Numbered from the stretch's first letter, positions 1 through 6,902 are shown. The stretch: DNA of 9,254 nucleotides from an uncultured bacterium (GCA_947169755.1 CAMVQX010000056.1:1-9254); one strand, 5' to 3'. The notes: generated by a model not told the origin, from the letters alone. A program made the numbers and translations.

Positions 1-151
1 ACATTATAACCTTATCGCCCAAATCCGGAGCATCAAATTTACCGAGTTTTTCCTTCCAACCATATATATATTTACCGTTAAATGTCCTAAATATAGCATA
101 TAACGGCAACAAACTTAAGAATAATATTGTAGATAAAATTCTGTATAACAT
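1..151 (-). CDS. waaA: Probable 3-deoxy-D-manno-octulosonate (Kdo) transferase, N-terminal fragment
   Basis: Only the first 50 codons lie in the window; the gene runs off the left edge. The peptide starts MLYRILSTILFLSLLPLYAI, a hydrophobic N-terminal anchor, followed by a basic stretch with YGWKEKLGKF and then DLGDKVIM. This layout (one membrane anchor, a G-(Y/W)-x-(E/Q)-(K/R)-(W/L)-G motif, then a beta strand leading to the catalytic region) is what WaaA/KdtA proteins show at their start. In that family the enzyme transfers Kdo from CMP-Kdo to lipid A precursor on the inner membrane. The start codon shares a base with the mgtC stop (TAATG), with AGGAG at 163-167 about 11 bases upstream, so it is very probably co-translated with mgtC. 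The catalytic residues are outside the window, so the call rests on the N-terminal pattern alone. Another membrane-anchored glycosyltransferase is possible. Confidence 0.5.
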   Translation of the reverse strand, partial: MLYRILSTILFLSLLPLYAIFRTFNGKYIYGWKEKLGKFDAPDLGDKVIM

Positions 152-858
152 TATTCAACAAACTCCTGAATGGAAATTGATTCTATACCTTCTTTAGCCT
201 GAAACGTTTTATACATTGACTGTATAGGCTTTTTATCACTAAAATCAAGTATTACATTAATTCTTGTTAAATCTTCTTCTTTATATAATTTTTTTGAAAT
301 TTCCCTCATATGCGGATAATTTTCTATCAAGTAGTCATAAATTTCATTTGCTTTATCATTTTGACAAGATATATTGACCTTTAAGCGTTTTGTATTTTTT
401 GTACTTGAAACAAGAACATTTTTTTCAAAGAATCTAACTGATACAAGTACAAGTATAGATAATACAGCAGCGATTGTAGCAACTCCAATCATTCCGGCTC
501 CACATGCCATACCGATAGCTGCCGATACCCAAAGAGTTGCCGCAGTTGTCAAACCAAAAACAGTAGCACCATGTCTTAGAACAGTACCACCACCTATAAA
601 TCCGATACCGGTAACTACTTGTGCCGCTACACGTGCAGTATCTCTCGTTCCAAACTCATCTCCTGAAACTGCAACTTCAGGAAATCCATATATTGAAATT
701 AAAGTAAAAATACATGCACCGATACAAACAAGAATGTTTGTCCTCAAACCTGCATATTTATTGGTCAATTCACGTTCAAGACCAATAGCAAAACCAAGCA
801 GCAATGCAGCTAACAATCTTATCACAACTGTCCAGTCATATATTATGCTAAAATCCAT
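151..858 (-). CDS. MgtC/SapB family inner-membrane protein
   Basis: 235 residues. The N-terminal two thirds are hydrophobic, with about four membrane segments, and carry the MgtC/SapB signature in order: GFAIGLERE (22-30), AGLRTN (36-41), RVAAQVVTGIGFIGGG (76-91) and GLTTAATLW (102-110). Residues from about 155 to the end form a soluble alpha/beta tail (VNISCQND to SIQEFVE), matching the ACT-like C-terminal domain of long MgtC proteins. MgtC in Salmonella and Mycobacterium supports growth in low magnesium and survival in macrophages and modulates the F-type ATPase. In commensal and environmental bacteria the role is mostly unknown, so no specific function is claimed. The gene begins directly after the upstream permease stop (TAGATG), with a strong AAGGAGAGG at 862-870 inside the permease gene, and it shares one base with the next gene. 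It is therefore an internal member of the transporter operon. Membership of the family is clear; the role is not. Confidence 0.88.
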   Translation of the reverse strand: MDFSIIYDWTVVIRLLAALLLGFAIGLERELTNKYAGLRTNILVCIGACIFTLISIYGFPEVAVSGDEFGTRDTARVAAQVVTGIGFIGGGTVLRHGATVFGLTTAATLWVSAAIGMACGAGMIGVATIAAVLSILVLVSVRFFEKNVLVSSTKNTKRLKVNISCQNDKANEIYDYLIENYPHMREISKKLYKEEDLTRINVILDFSDKKPIQSMYKTFQAKEGIESISIQEFVE

Positions 859-1926
859 CTACCTCTCCTTGCTCTTCGGATCCAATATATCCCTGATTGT
901 ATCACCTATTAAATTAAATGCCAATACAGCAACAAAAATTAAAAATCCTGGTGTTAAAAGCCAAGGCCTATATATTATATTTGTATATTCCTGAGCTTCC
1001 TTCAACATATTTCCCCAACTCGCATCAGGCTGTTGTATACCTAAACCCAAAAAGCTTAAACCAGATTCAGACAATATATATGAAGGAACTGAAAGCGTCA
1101 TAGCAACAATTACAAAACTTGTAGTCTGAGGCAAAATATGTTTTACAATTATTCTCAAATTAGAAGCACCGATTGATTTTGCAGCCTGAACGTATTCTTG
1201 GTTTTTGACAGACAAAACCATACCTCTTACAACTCTTGCAAACCCTGCCCAGCCAATAAGCGCCAAAATAACAACAATAAGCATAAATCGCTGAATACTT
1301 GTCATGCCGGACGGGAGAATAGATGCAAGAATTATCAAAAGATAAAAACTCGGTATAGACATAACAGCTTCGGCAAACCTCATCATTATCATATCAATTT
1401 TACCGCCAAAATATCCCGCAATCCCGCCATATAAAAGACCTATCGGGAATAATACAAACAACGCCAAAAACCCTATTGTCATAGATATTCTGCCGCCAAA
1501 TAAAATTCTTGAAAATACATCACGCCCGTTTATATCAGTCCCGAGCAAAAATACTCTGCCGTTATTATCTGTAGTGAAAAGATGACGCTTCATCGGTATC
1601 AAACCCAAAAATTTATACGGTTGTCCTTTTGAAAAGAATTTTATGTAATGTTTTTGACTTCTGTCCAATGTATATACAATTTTTAAATCCGCATCATCAA
1701 AATTTCTCTTATAATTATATGTATATGGTTTTGACAGTTTTCCGTTTTCATCAATCGTAAAAATCTTTGAAGGCGGGACATAAGCCATTGTCCTGTCAGA
1801 AAAATCTTTTGTATAGGGCGAAATAAAATCTGCAAATAAAAGTGAAAAATATATTATTCCAAGAACAACAAGAGCAATCCTCGCAAATTTATCTTTCCAA
1901 AGCTGTTTCAGAAGGTCTTTAAGCAT
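859..1926 (-). CDS. Peptide-type ABC transporter permease, DppC/OppC class
   Basis: 355 residues from the ATG at 1926. It is an inner-membrane permease subunit of a peptide/opine/nickel-type importer. Features in order: membrane segment 1 (about 17-34); a long extracytoplasmic stretch (about 35-145); the conserved LGTDINGRDVFSR (128-140); further membrane segments from about 148; the cytoplasmic EAA loop EYVQAAKSIGASNLRIIVKH (244-263), which contacts the ATPase; SFLGLGIQQPDASWGNML (291-308); and the C-terminal NLIGDTIRDILDP (338-350). The loop after segment 1 is longer than in the usual roughly 300-residue DppC. I recall a permease subclass with a similar FF-x-(K/R)-G-x-PY-K-(F/L)-LGLIP motif, seen here at 97-111 with variations. 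A GTG two codons upstream (1932) directly abuts the AGGGAGG at 1933-1939, leaving no spacing, so the ATG with 6 bases of spacing is the better start. The gene overlaps the upstream permease by 8 bases. Confidence 0.92.
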   Translation of the reverse strand: MLKDLLKQLWKDKFARIALVVLGIIYFSLLFADFISPYTKDFSDRTMAYVPPSKIFTIDENGKLSKPYTYNYKRNFDDADLKIVYTLDRSQKHYIKFFSKGQPYKFLGLIPMKRHLFTTDNNGRVFLLGTDINGRDVFSRILFGGRISMTIGFLALFVLFPIGLLYGGIAGYFGGKIDMIMMRFAEAVMSIPSFYLLIILASILPSGMTSIQRFMLIVVILALIGWAGFARVVRGMVLSVKNQEYVQAAKSIGASNLRIIVKHILPQTTSFVIVAMTLSVPSYILSESGLSFLGLGIQQPDASWGNMLKEAQEYTNIIYRPWLLTPGFLIFVAVLAFNLIGDTIRDILDPKSKER

Positions 1927-2896
1927 CAGCACCCTCCCTAATTCTCGGATCTGTAATAATTAGCAAAATATCTGCAATTAAATTTCCGGCGATAAGCATT
2001 ACAGCTCCCATCATCAACGATGCCATTACAAGATTTATATCTGACTTCAAAACCGCTTCCAATATTAATCTGCCAAGTCCCGGATATTGGAATACATATT
2101 CAGTCAAAGCTGCCCCGCTTAAAAGCCCCGCAAATTCAAAACCTAAAAGGGTAATTAAAGGATTTACAGCATTTCTAAGTGCATGTTTAACCACAACTTT
2201 GAATTCACTCAATCCTTTTGCTCTTGCAAATTTTACATAATCACTATCCAAGACATCAAGCAAATTTCCTCTCATTTGACGCTGGAGTCCTGCAAGAGAT
2301 AATGTAAAAAGCACAGTTACAGGTAAAACCAAGTGATGTGCTATATCCAAAAACTTGTGAATAAAATTCATTTCCATAAAATTTGAGCTCGTCAAGCCCC
2401 CAACAGGGAACCAACCTGTTTTAACAGCAAAAATCAACATTAAAACCGCAAAGAAAAATGATGGAATTGCCATACCGACACTTGTCAAAACGGTCAAAAT
2501 TCTGTCAAACGGAGATTTCCAATTAACTGCAGCCACAATTCCCAAAGGTATTGCAACCAGCCAAGACAGCATAATAACAAGCAACGTTAACAACAAAGTA
2601 TTTGGTATTCTCTCTTTTAATTTCACACTAACTTTTTCACCCGAAGATGTTACACCTAAATCACCCTTAACAAACGATTTTGCCCATTTACCATATTGAA
2701 CAATTATAGGTTTATCAAGTCCTAATCTTTGCACTTCAGCTTCAAGTGTTTCTTTTGATACAGAAGGATTCAATTTTAATTCTGCCAAAGGATCAACCGG
2801 CGACAAACGTATTATAAAGAAACTGATTAATGAAACAATAATAAGCAGCGGTATTGTTTGAAGTATTCTTTTAAATATATATATTAAAATCTGCAT
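1919..2896 (-). CDS. Peptide-type ABC transporter permease, DppB/OppB class
   Basis: 325 residues, the usual size for DppB/OppB permeases. The N-terminus IFKRILQTIPLLIIVSLISF (7-26) is the first membrane segment and is followed by the family's IIRLSPVDP (28-36) and a periplasmic region with RLGLDKPIIVQYGKW (57-71) and FVKGDLG (75-81). Five more membrane segments follow. The EAA loop lies at about 220-246 (DYVKFARAKGLSEF, then HALRNAVNP), and VFQYPGLGRL (268-277) and the closing ITDPRIR (314-320) are diagnostic for this subunit. It should pair with the DppC-type product of the next gene to form the translocation path. Its ATG shares a base with the stop of the binding-protein gene (TAATG), and GGAGAAGGAG just upstream supplies a ribosome site, so translational coupling is likely. 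The substrate (oligopeptide, murein peptide, sugar or other) cannot be read from the permease. Confidence 0.94.
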   Translation of the reverse strand: MQILIYIFKRILQTIPLLIIVSLISFFIIRLSPVDPLAELKLNPSVSKETLEAEVQRLGLDKPIIVQYGKWAKSFVKGDLGVTSSGEKVSVKLKERIPNTLLLTLLVIMLSWLVAIPLGIVAAVNWKSPFDRILTVLTSVGMAIPSFFFAVLMLIFAVKTGWFPVGGLTSSNFMEMNFIHKFLDIAHHLVLPVTVLFTLSLAGLQRQMRGNLLDVLDSDYVKFARAKGLSEFKVVVKHALRNAVNPLITLLGFEFAGLLSGAALTEYVFQYPGLGRLILEAVLKSDINLVMASLMMGAVMLIAGNLIADILLIITDPRIREGADA

Positions 2897-4734
2897 TAAT
2901 CTCCTTCTCCTATATAAATTTCTTCAATATTATGAGTAACCCCGCCCAAAGTTGTAGGATATATATTTTTGAATTTATTTCTTAATGCCACGATTCTTAT
3001 CGGAGAATAAATATATATTAAAGGCTTTTCTTCGTACACAATCGCTTGATATTCATCATAGTATTTTTTCCTGTCGTCAAAATTAACAGCAAGTGCACCT
3101 TTGATAAACATTTCATCTAATTTGTTTTCAAAATCATATCTGGGACTGTTTAAATCTTTTTCAAGTCTTTGGTTAAATATATGCAATGTTCCATCAGACA
3201 TCCAGACATTTTTTCCGCCATTCGGTTCAAGAGGTGAACCTGTAAAGCCCATTATAACCATGTCCCAATCCAATGTTGACATCAATTTATTAACAAGAGA
3301 ATTGAATTCTACCGGTTTGAAATTGATTTTCATTCCCAAATCTTGCAAATCTTGCTTGACCATAACACCGATTGCTTCACGCTCGGAATTGCCTGCATTA
3401 GTGTATAAATCAAATTCTACTTTATTACCTGATTTATCAATCAAATTTCCCGACTTGTCCCAAGAAAAACCTGATTGTTTGAGAAGTTCCCGGGATTTAT
3501 TAATATCCTTTTCATATGATTTTAAATTTTTGTTTAAAAATATTGAATTCAATGTTTCCGGTGTAAACAATGGTTCTGCAAGTCCGTTTGCAATATTAAA
3601 CACCATATTTTGTCTGTCTATGGCATAATCAACAGCTTGTCTGAAATTTTTATCCTGAAACCATTTTTGTTTTTTTAAATCTACATAGTATTTTCCGTCA
3701 TCATTTTTACGGTTATTCATATTCATTGCAATATACATTGTTCCGGTATCAGGACCTATATTATACACAGAAAAATCTGAATGTTTTTCCATCTCCTTGA
3801 ATCTTGCAACATTCGCTCCCTGAAGACTAATCTCATCAAGTTCTCCACCTTCAAATTTTAAAACCTGATTATTCACATCACCAACTATCAAGTAAACAAG
3901 TTTATCTAAATATGGAAGCTTTTGATTATCTTTATTTATGACGTAGTAATTCGGATTTTTTTCAAACACAACCCTTTGGGCAGGCACATATTCCTTAAGT
4001 TTGAATGCACCTGATATAACAAACTCCTTCGGATCAGTATTCGTTGATAAAAATCCGTCAAAATAAGCCTTGCCCCTCTTCACAGCCGGTTCAAAAACAT
4101 GTTTTGGTGCAATCGGAGATGACAACATTCTTAGAAATGGAGCAAACGGTTTCGGAGTAACAAATTTTACTGTATAATCATCAATTTTTTCAACTGTTGG
4201 TAATTTGCCGTCAATTACAACCGAATCACGTGTTGAAGTATTACCGTATCCACCAAAAATTATATCATTCCAAGTAAAAAATACATCATCAGCAGTAATA
4301 GGCTTACCATCTGACCATTGTAAACCACGTCTTAGATTTATTACATACTCACAGTCATTTACAGTAAAGGATTTTGCCAATTTAGGAATAGTTTCACCGG
4401 TATTTACATCAGTTGCAACAAGCCCGTCATACATAATTTCGGACATTGTTGAAGATATATTATCTTTTGAATTAAACGGATTGAATGTCTTAGGACCTTC
4501 TCCGATCGTCGAAGTAACAAAAGTTCCGCCAAACTTTCCGATTTGCACTTGTGATTGCAAATAATCAACACCGTTTAAATAAATATTTTTTTGACTCGGG
4601 TATTCACGATAAAGTATTTCTGTTTCAGAACGATTTTCATTTTGTGTAGATGTAACAACATCAGCTCTTAAACATGCTTTTAAAAGCCCGCTAATCAAAA
4701 GAACTGCTAAGATAACATAAATAACCCGCTTCAT
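2896..4734 (-). CDS. Extracytoplasmic solute-binding protein, family 5 (peptide-type ABC importer)
   Basis: 612 residues, first gene of the operon. The N-terminus MKRVIYVILAVLLISGLLKA followed by C21 is a signal sequence with a lipobox-like end (L-K-A-C; lysine at -2 is atypical), so membrane anchoring as a lipoprotein is likely but not certain. The SBP_bac_5 fold is visible from about residue 70: GEGPKTFNPFNS (78-89), then YDGLVATDVNTGETIPKLAKS (split at 102-122), the family signature LRRGLQWSDGKPITADDVFF (134-153), and later PFAPFLRMLSSPIAPKHVF and a VDYAIDRQNMV helix typical of the second lobe. At over 600 residues it is on the long side for DppA/OppA proteins. It captures the substrate outside the membrane and delivers it to the two permeases encoded next. 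No clear Shine-Dalgarno precedes the ATG, unlike every other gene here, but there is no better start, because the signal sequence begins exactly at this ATG. Confidence 0.92.
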   Translation of the reverse strand: MKRVIYVILAVLLISGLLKACLRADVVTSTQNENRSETEILYREYPSQKNIYLNGVDYLQSQVQIGKFGGTFVTSTIGEGPKTFNPFNSKDNISSTMSEIMYDGLVATDVNTGETIPKLAKSFTVNDCEYVINLRRGLQWSDGKPITADDVFFTWNDIIFGGYGNTSTRDSVVIDGKLPTVEKIDDYTVKFVTPKPFAPFLRMLSSPIAPKHVFEPAVKRGKAYFDGFLSTNTDPKEFVISGAFKLKEYVPAQRVVFEKNPNYYVINKDNQKLPYLDKLVYLIVGDVNNQVLKFEGGELDEISLQGANVARFKEMEKHSDFSVYNIGPDTGTMYIAMNMNNRKNDDGKYYVDLKKQKWFQDKNFRQAVDYAIDRQNMVFNIANGLAEPLFTPETLNSIFLNKNLKSYEKDINKSRELLKQSGFSWDKSGNLIDKSGNKVEFDLYTNAGNSEREAIGVMVKQDLQDLGMKINFKPVEFNSLVNKLMSTLDWDMVIMGFTGSPLEPNGGKNVWMSDGTLHIFNQRLEKDLNSPRYDFENKLDEMFIKGALAVNFDDRKKYYDEYQAIVYEEKPLIYIYSPIRIVALRNKFKNIYPTTLGGVTHNIEEIYIGEGD

Positions 4735-4828
4735 ATTATTTAGGATACCATGAACACAAATTTTGTTTATAGCCCAAGTGTAGATAAAGATTTTTGAATA
4801 ATTAATTTTTCCTTAAGGATTTAAATAA

Positions 4829-4856
4829 TTCATAAAAATTATTATATAAATATAGT
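4829..4856 (+). promoter_or_regulatory. Candidate groESL promoter
   Basis: TTCATA (4829-4834), a 16-base spacer and TATAGT (4851-4856) form a plausible housekeeping promoter about 33 bases before the groES start. An alternative -10 is TATAAA (4845-4850), with a poorer -35. No CIRCE operator (TTAGCACTC-N9-GAGTGCTAA, the HrcA site) is present anywhere in the 155 bases before groES. Heat-shock control, if any, must use another mechanism. The region is almost entirely A and T, so the exact boxes are uncertain. Confidence 0.35.
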
Positions 4857-4870
4857 TGTAGATTAGTGAA
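4841..4870 (-). promoter_or_regulatory. Candidate promoter of the transporter operon
   Basis: On the minus strand, TTCACT (4870-4865) is followed after 18 bases by a perfect TATAAT (4846-4841). Start of transcription would be near 4834, giving a leader of about 100 bases before the binding-protein ATG. The -35 box matches consensus at four of six positions. In DNA this AT-rich such boxes arise by chance, so the assignment is tentative. It overlaps the candidate groES promoter on the other strand. Confidence 0.35.
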
Positions 4871-4876
4871 AAAGAA

Positions 4877-4884
4877 AAGGAGAG
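4877..4884 (+). promoter_or_regulatory. Ribosome binding site that fixes the groES start
   Basis: AAGGAGAG lies five bases before ATG 4890. A longer in-frame reading from GTG 4866 would add MKKKRRDI to the N-terminus and would place this site inside the coding sequence. The GroES family begins at M-(x)-(K/R)-PL-x-DR, which matches ATG 4890. Confidence 0.85.
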
Positions 4885-4889
4885 ATATT

Positions 4890-5174
4890 ATGTTAAAACC
4901 ATTAGGTGACAGAATTGTAGTAAAAGTTATTGAAGATACCGAACAAACTTCAGGCGGAATTTTTATTCCTGACAGTGCAAAAGAAAAACCTCAAAAAGGC
5001 GAAGTTGTAGCAGTAGGAGAAGGCAAACTTAACGACAAAGGGGAAAGAGAACCAATGGACGTTAAAGCCGGCGATACAATTCTTTATGCTAAATATGCAG
5101 GAACTGACATTAAAATGGATGGTGTAGAATACAAAATTTTGTCTATTAAAGATGCATTGGCAATTATTGAGTAA
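4890..5174 (+). CDS. groES: Co-chaperonin GroES (10 kDa chaperonin)
   Basis: 94 residues, the standard GroES length. It begins MLKPLGDRIVVKVIE, the family N-terminal strand. The mobile loop that docks to GroEL is at about 15-37 (EDTEQTSGGIFIPDSAKEKP), including the G-G-(I/L)-(F/Y)-(I/L)-P core. The roof region follows with GEVVAVGEGK (37-46), then VKAGDTILYAKYAGTDIK (58-75) and the closing EYKILSIKDALAIIE. Seven copies form the lid on the GroEL ring and create the folding chamber in the cytoplasm. The gene is first in a two-gene operon with groEL, 44 bases upstream of it. The start at 4890 is chosen over GTG 4866 because of the Shine-Dalgarno and the family N-terminus. Nothing in the sequence is unusual. 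Confidence 0.98.
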   Translation: MLKPLGDRIVVKVIEDTEQTSGGIFIPDSAKEKPQKGEVVAVGEGKLNDKGEREPMDVKAGDTILYAKYAGTDIKMDGVEYKILSIKDALAIIE

Positions 5175-5185
5175 ATATTTTGTAA

Positions 5186-5201
5186 GTCGAATTGTTTCGA
5201 C
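5186..5201 (+). other. Intercistronic hairpin between groES and groEL
   Basis: GTCGAA (5186-5191), loop TTGT, TTCGAC (5196-5201) forms a perfect six-pair stem in the 44-base spacer. It ends three bases before the groEL Shine-Dalgarno AAGGAG (5205-5210). No T-run follows, so it is not an intrinsic terminator. It may be a processing or stability element, or it may affect ribosome access to groEL. The pairing is seen in the sequence; the role is inferred. Confidence 0.5.
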
Positions 5202-5204
5202 AAA

Positions 5205-5210
5205 AAGGAG
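5205..5210 (+). promoter_or_regulatory. Ribosome binding site that fixes the groEL start
   Basis: AAGGAG sits eight bases before ATG 5219, where the family N-terminus MAKKIVFNEEAR begins. An in-frame TTG at 5192 would add nine residues (MFRQKGEIK) not found in GroEL proteins, and would place its start inside the hairpin loop. ATG 5219 is therefore preferred. Confidence 0.85.
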
Positions 5211-5218
5211 AAATAAAA

Positions 5219-6856
5219 ATGGCAAAGAAAATAGTTTTTAATGAAGAAGCCAGAAAATCGCTTCTCAAAGGTATAGATGCAGTAGCAGATGCAGTTAAAG
5301 TTACACTCGGACCAAAAGGCAGAAACGTAATTTTGGAAAAGAAATACGGTGCACCTCAAATTGTTAATGACGGTGTTACAATCGCAAAAGAAATCGAACT
5401 CAAAGACGGTTTAGAAAACGCAGGTGCTCAACTTCTTAAAGAAGTTTCATCAAAAACAAATGATGTAGCAGGCGATGGTACAACAACGGCATCCGTTTTA
5501 GCTCAAGCAATTGTTAGAGAAGGTTTGAAAAACTTGACTGCAGGTGCAAATCCTATGTCTATGAAACGCGGCATTGACAAAGCTGTTGATATTGCAGTTA
5601 AAGAAATCAAAGATATGTCAAGACCGGTAAATACAAAAGAAGAAATCGCTCAAGTTGCAGCAATTTCCGCAGGCAACAATAAAGAAATAGGTGAGCTTAT
5701 TGCAGAAGCTATGGAAAAAGTAGGCCACGATGGTGTTATAACTGTTGAAGAAAGTAAATCTTTCGGAACAAATTTAAAGGTTGTTGAAGGTATGCAGTTT
5801 GACAAAGGTTATTTATCACCATACTTTGTAACAGATGCAGAAAGAATGGAAGCAGTATTGGAAGACGCATACGTATTCTGCTGCAATAAGAAAATCAACC
5901 TTATATCAGACATGGTTCCATTATTGGAACAAGTTGCCCGTGATGGCAGATCTTTATTATTGATTGCAGAAGATGTTGAAGGTGAAGCTCTTGCAACATT
6001 GGTTGTTAATACAATGAGAAAAGTTTTGAGAGCAGTTGCGGTTAAAGCTCCGGGATTTGGTGACAGAAGAAAAGCAATGCTGGAAGATATCGCAATCTTA
6101 ACCGGCGGCGAAATGTTTACTGAAGAACTCGGCATAAAATTAGAAAACGTTACAACTCAAATGCTTGGTAAAGCAAAACGAGTAACAGTTACAAAAGACG
6201 AAACAACAATCGTTGTAGGCGATGAAACAAAAGCTGCCGTCCAAGAAAGAGTACGTCTAATAAGAAAACAAATTGAAAGCTCAGATTCTGAATACGATAG
6301 AGAAAAACTTCAAGAACGTGTTGCTAAACTTTCAGGCGGCGTTGCAGTAATAGAAGTCGGTGCAGCAAGTGAAGTTGAATTAAAAGAAAGAAAATTGAGA
6401 ATTGAAGATGCCCTGAACGCTACAAGAGCTGCTAACGAAGAAGGTATTGTTCCAGGCGGCGGTGTTGCTTTGATAAGAGTTCAACAAAAATTGAATAAAC
6501 TTGTTGAATCTGAAAAATTCTCATCTGACGATGAAAAAATCGGGTTCAAAATCTTAACAGCAGCACTTGATGTACCATTGAGAGCGATTGCTCACAACGC
6601 AGGTGCAAAAGCAGATGTAGTAATTGATGCTGTTACATCTCACGACAGCGCATACGGATATGATGCTTTGAATGATGAATATGTTGATATGTTCAAATCA
6701 GGTATCGTTGATCCTGCAAAAGTTACTCGTTCAGCTTTGATGAATGCCGCATCTGTAGGTTCAATGTTGTTGACAACAGAAGCTGCAGTTGTTGATATTC
6801 CGGAAGAAAAACCGGAAGTTCCACAAATGCCTGCAGGTATGGGCGGAATGATGTAA
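5219..6856 (+). CDS. groEL: Chaperonin GroEL (60 kDa chaperonin)
   Basis: 545 residues, full family length. It forms the double seven-membered ring that folds proteins with ATP and GroES. The nucleotide site is intact: LGPKGRNV (30-37), DGVTIAKEIEL with D51 (51-61), GDGTTT (85-90) with D86, the hydrolysis aspartate D397 in IEDALNATRAANEEG (395-409), and PGGG (412-415). The apical domain (about 190-375) has GMQFDKGYLSPYFVTD (191-206) and KAPGFGDRRKAMLEDIA (276-292). The protein ends in the flexible GMGGMM tail usual for group I chaperonins. Several stretches (NAGA, SEYDREKLQERVAKLSGG, EEGIVPGGG) read like cyanobacterial-type GroEL. An adjacent cysteine pair (221-222) stands where most GroELs have hydrophobic residues. 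The gene is closed by a strong terminator 11 bases after the stop. This is the only chaperonin copy in the window. Confidence 0.99.
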   Translation: MAKKIVFNEEARKSLLKGIDAVADAVKVTLGPKGRNVILEKKYGAPQIVNDGVTIAKEIELKDGLENAGAQLLKEVSSKTNDVAGDGTTTASVLAQAIVREGLKNLTAGANPMSMKRGIDKAVDIAVKEIKDMSRPVNTKEEIAQVAAISAGNNKEIGELIAEAMEKVGHDGVITVEESKSFGTNLKVVEGMQFDKGYLSPYFVTDAERMEAVLEDAYVFCCNKKINLISDMVPLLEQVARDGRSLLLIAEDVEGEALATLVVNTMRKVLRAVAVKAPGFGDRRKAMLEDIAILTGGEMFTEELGIKLENVTTQMLGKAKRVTVTKDETTIVVGDETKAAVQERVRLIRKQIESSDSEYDREKLQERVAKLSGGVAVIEVGAASEVELKERKLRIEDALNATRAANEEGIVPGGGVALIRVQQKLNKLVESEKFSSDDEKIGFKILTAALDVPLRAIAHNAGAKADVVIDAVTSHDSAYGYDALNDEYVDMFKSGIVDPAKVTRSALMNAASVGSMLLTTEAAVVDIPEEKPEVPQMPAGMGGMM

Positions 6857-6867
6857 AAAACCAACAT

Positions 6868-6901
6868 AAAAAAGAGCGGGATTTAAATCCCGCTCTTTTT
6901 T
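6868..6901 (+). terminator. Intrinsic terminator of groESL
   Basis: A perfect palindrome: AAAAAAGAGCGGGATTT pairs with AAATCCCGCTCTTTTTT, 17 bases per arm with no separate loop. In RNA the central AUUUAAAU would form the loop above a GC-rich GAGCGGG stem, followed by six Us. It begins 11 bases after the groEL stop. Because it is symmetric it would also stop transcription from the minus strand. Confidence 0.95.
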
Positions 6902-6902
6902 G

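Noticed and set aside
60..75. TATATATATA tract near the left edge as a repeat or origin element
   Set aside because: It falls inside the waaA coding frame (K-Y-I-Y) and is short. No DnaA boxes or other origin features are seen.
374..994. Open frame of about 200 codons on the plus strand opposite mgtC
   Set aside because: It lies antisense to a clear MgtC/SapB protein, has no ribosome site, and its composition (runs of threonine, proline and alanine) is what the complement of a membrane-protein gene gives.
1927..1932. GTG start two codons upstream for the DppC-type permease
   Set aside because: It touches the AGGGAGG with no spacing. ATG 1926 has proper spacing.
4740..4751. Tiny upstream frame ATG GTA TCC TAA before the binding-protein gene, possible leader peptide
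   Set aside because: It has three codons and no ribosome site, which is expected by chance in this AT-rich stretch.
4824..4843. AT-only inverted repeat AATAATT/AATTATT as a defined operator
   Set aside because: Seven A/T pairs in a region of over 80 percent A and T are likely by chance. It is mentioned only as a candidate in the finding on the control region.
4866..4889. Upstream GTG start for groES giving an extra MKKKRRDI
   Set aside because: The Shine-Dalgarno for ATG 4890 lies inside this extension, and GroES proteins begin at the later Met.
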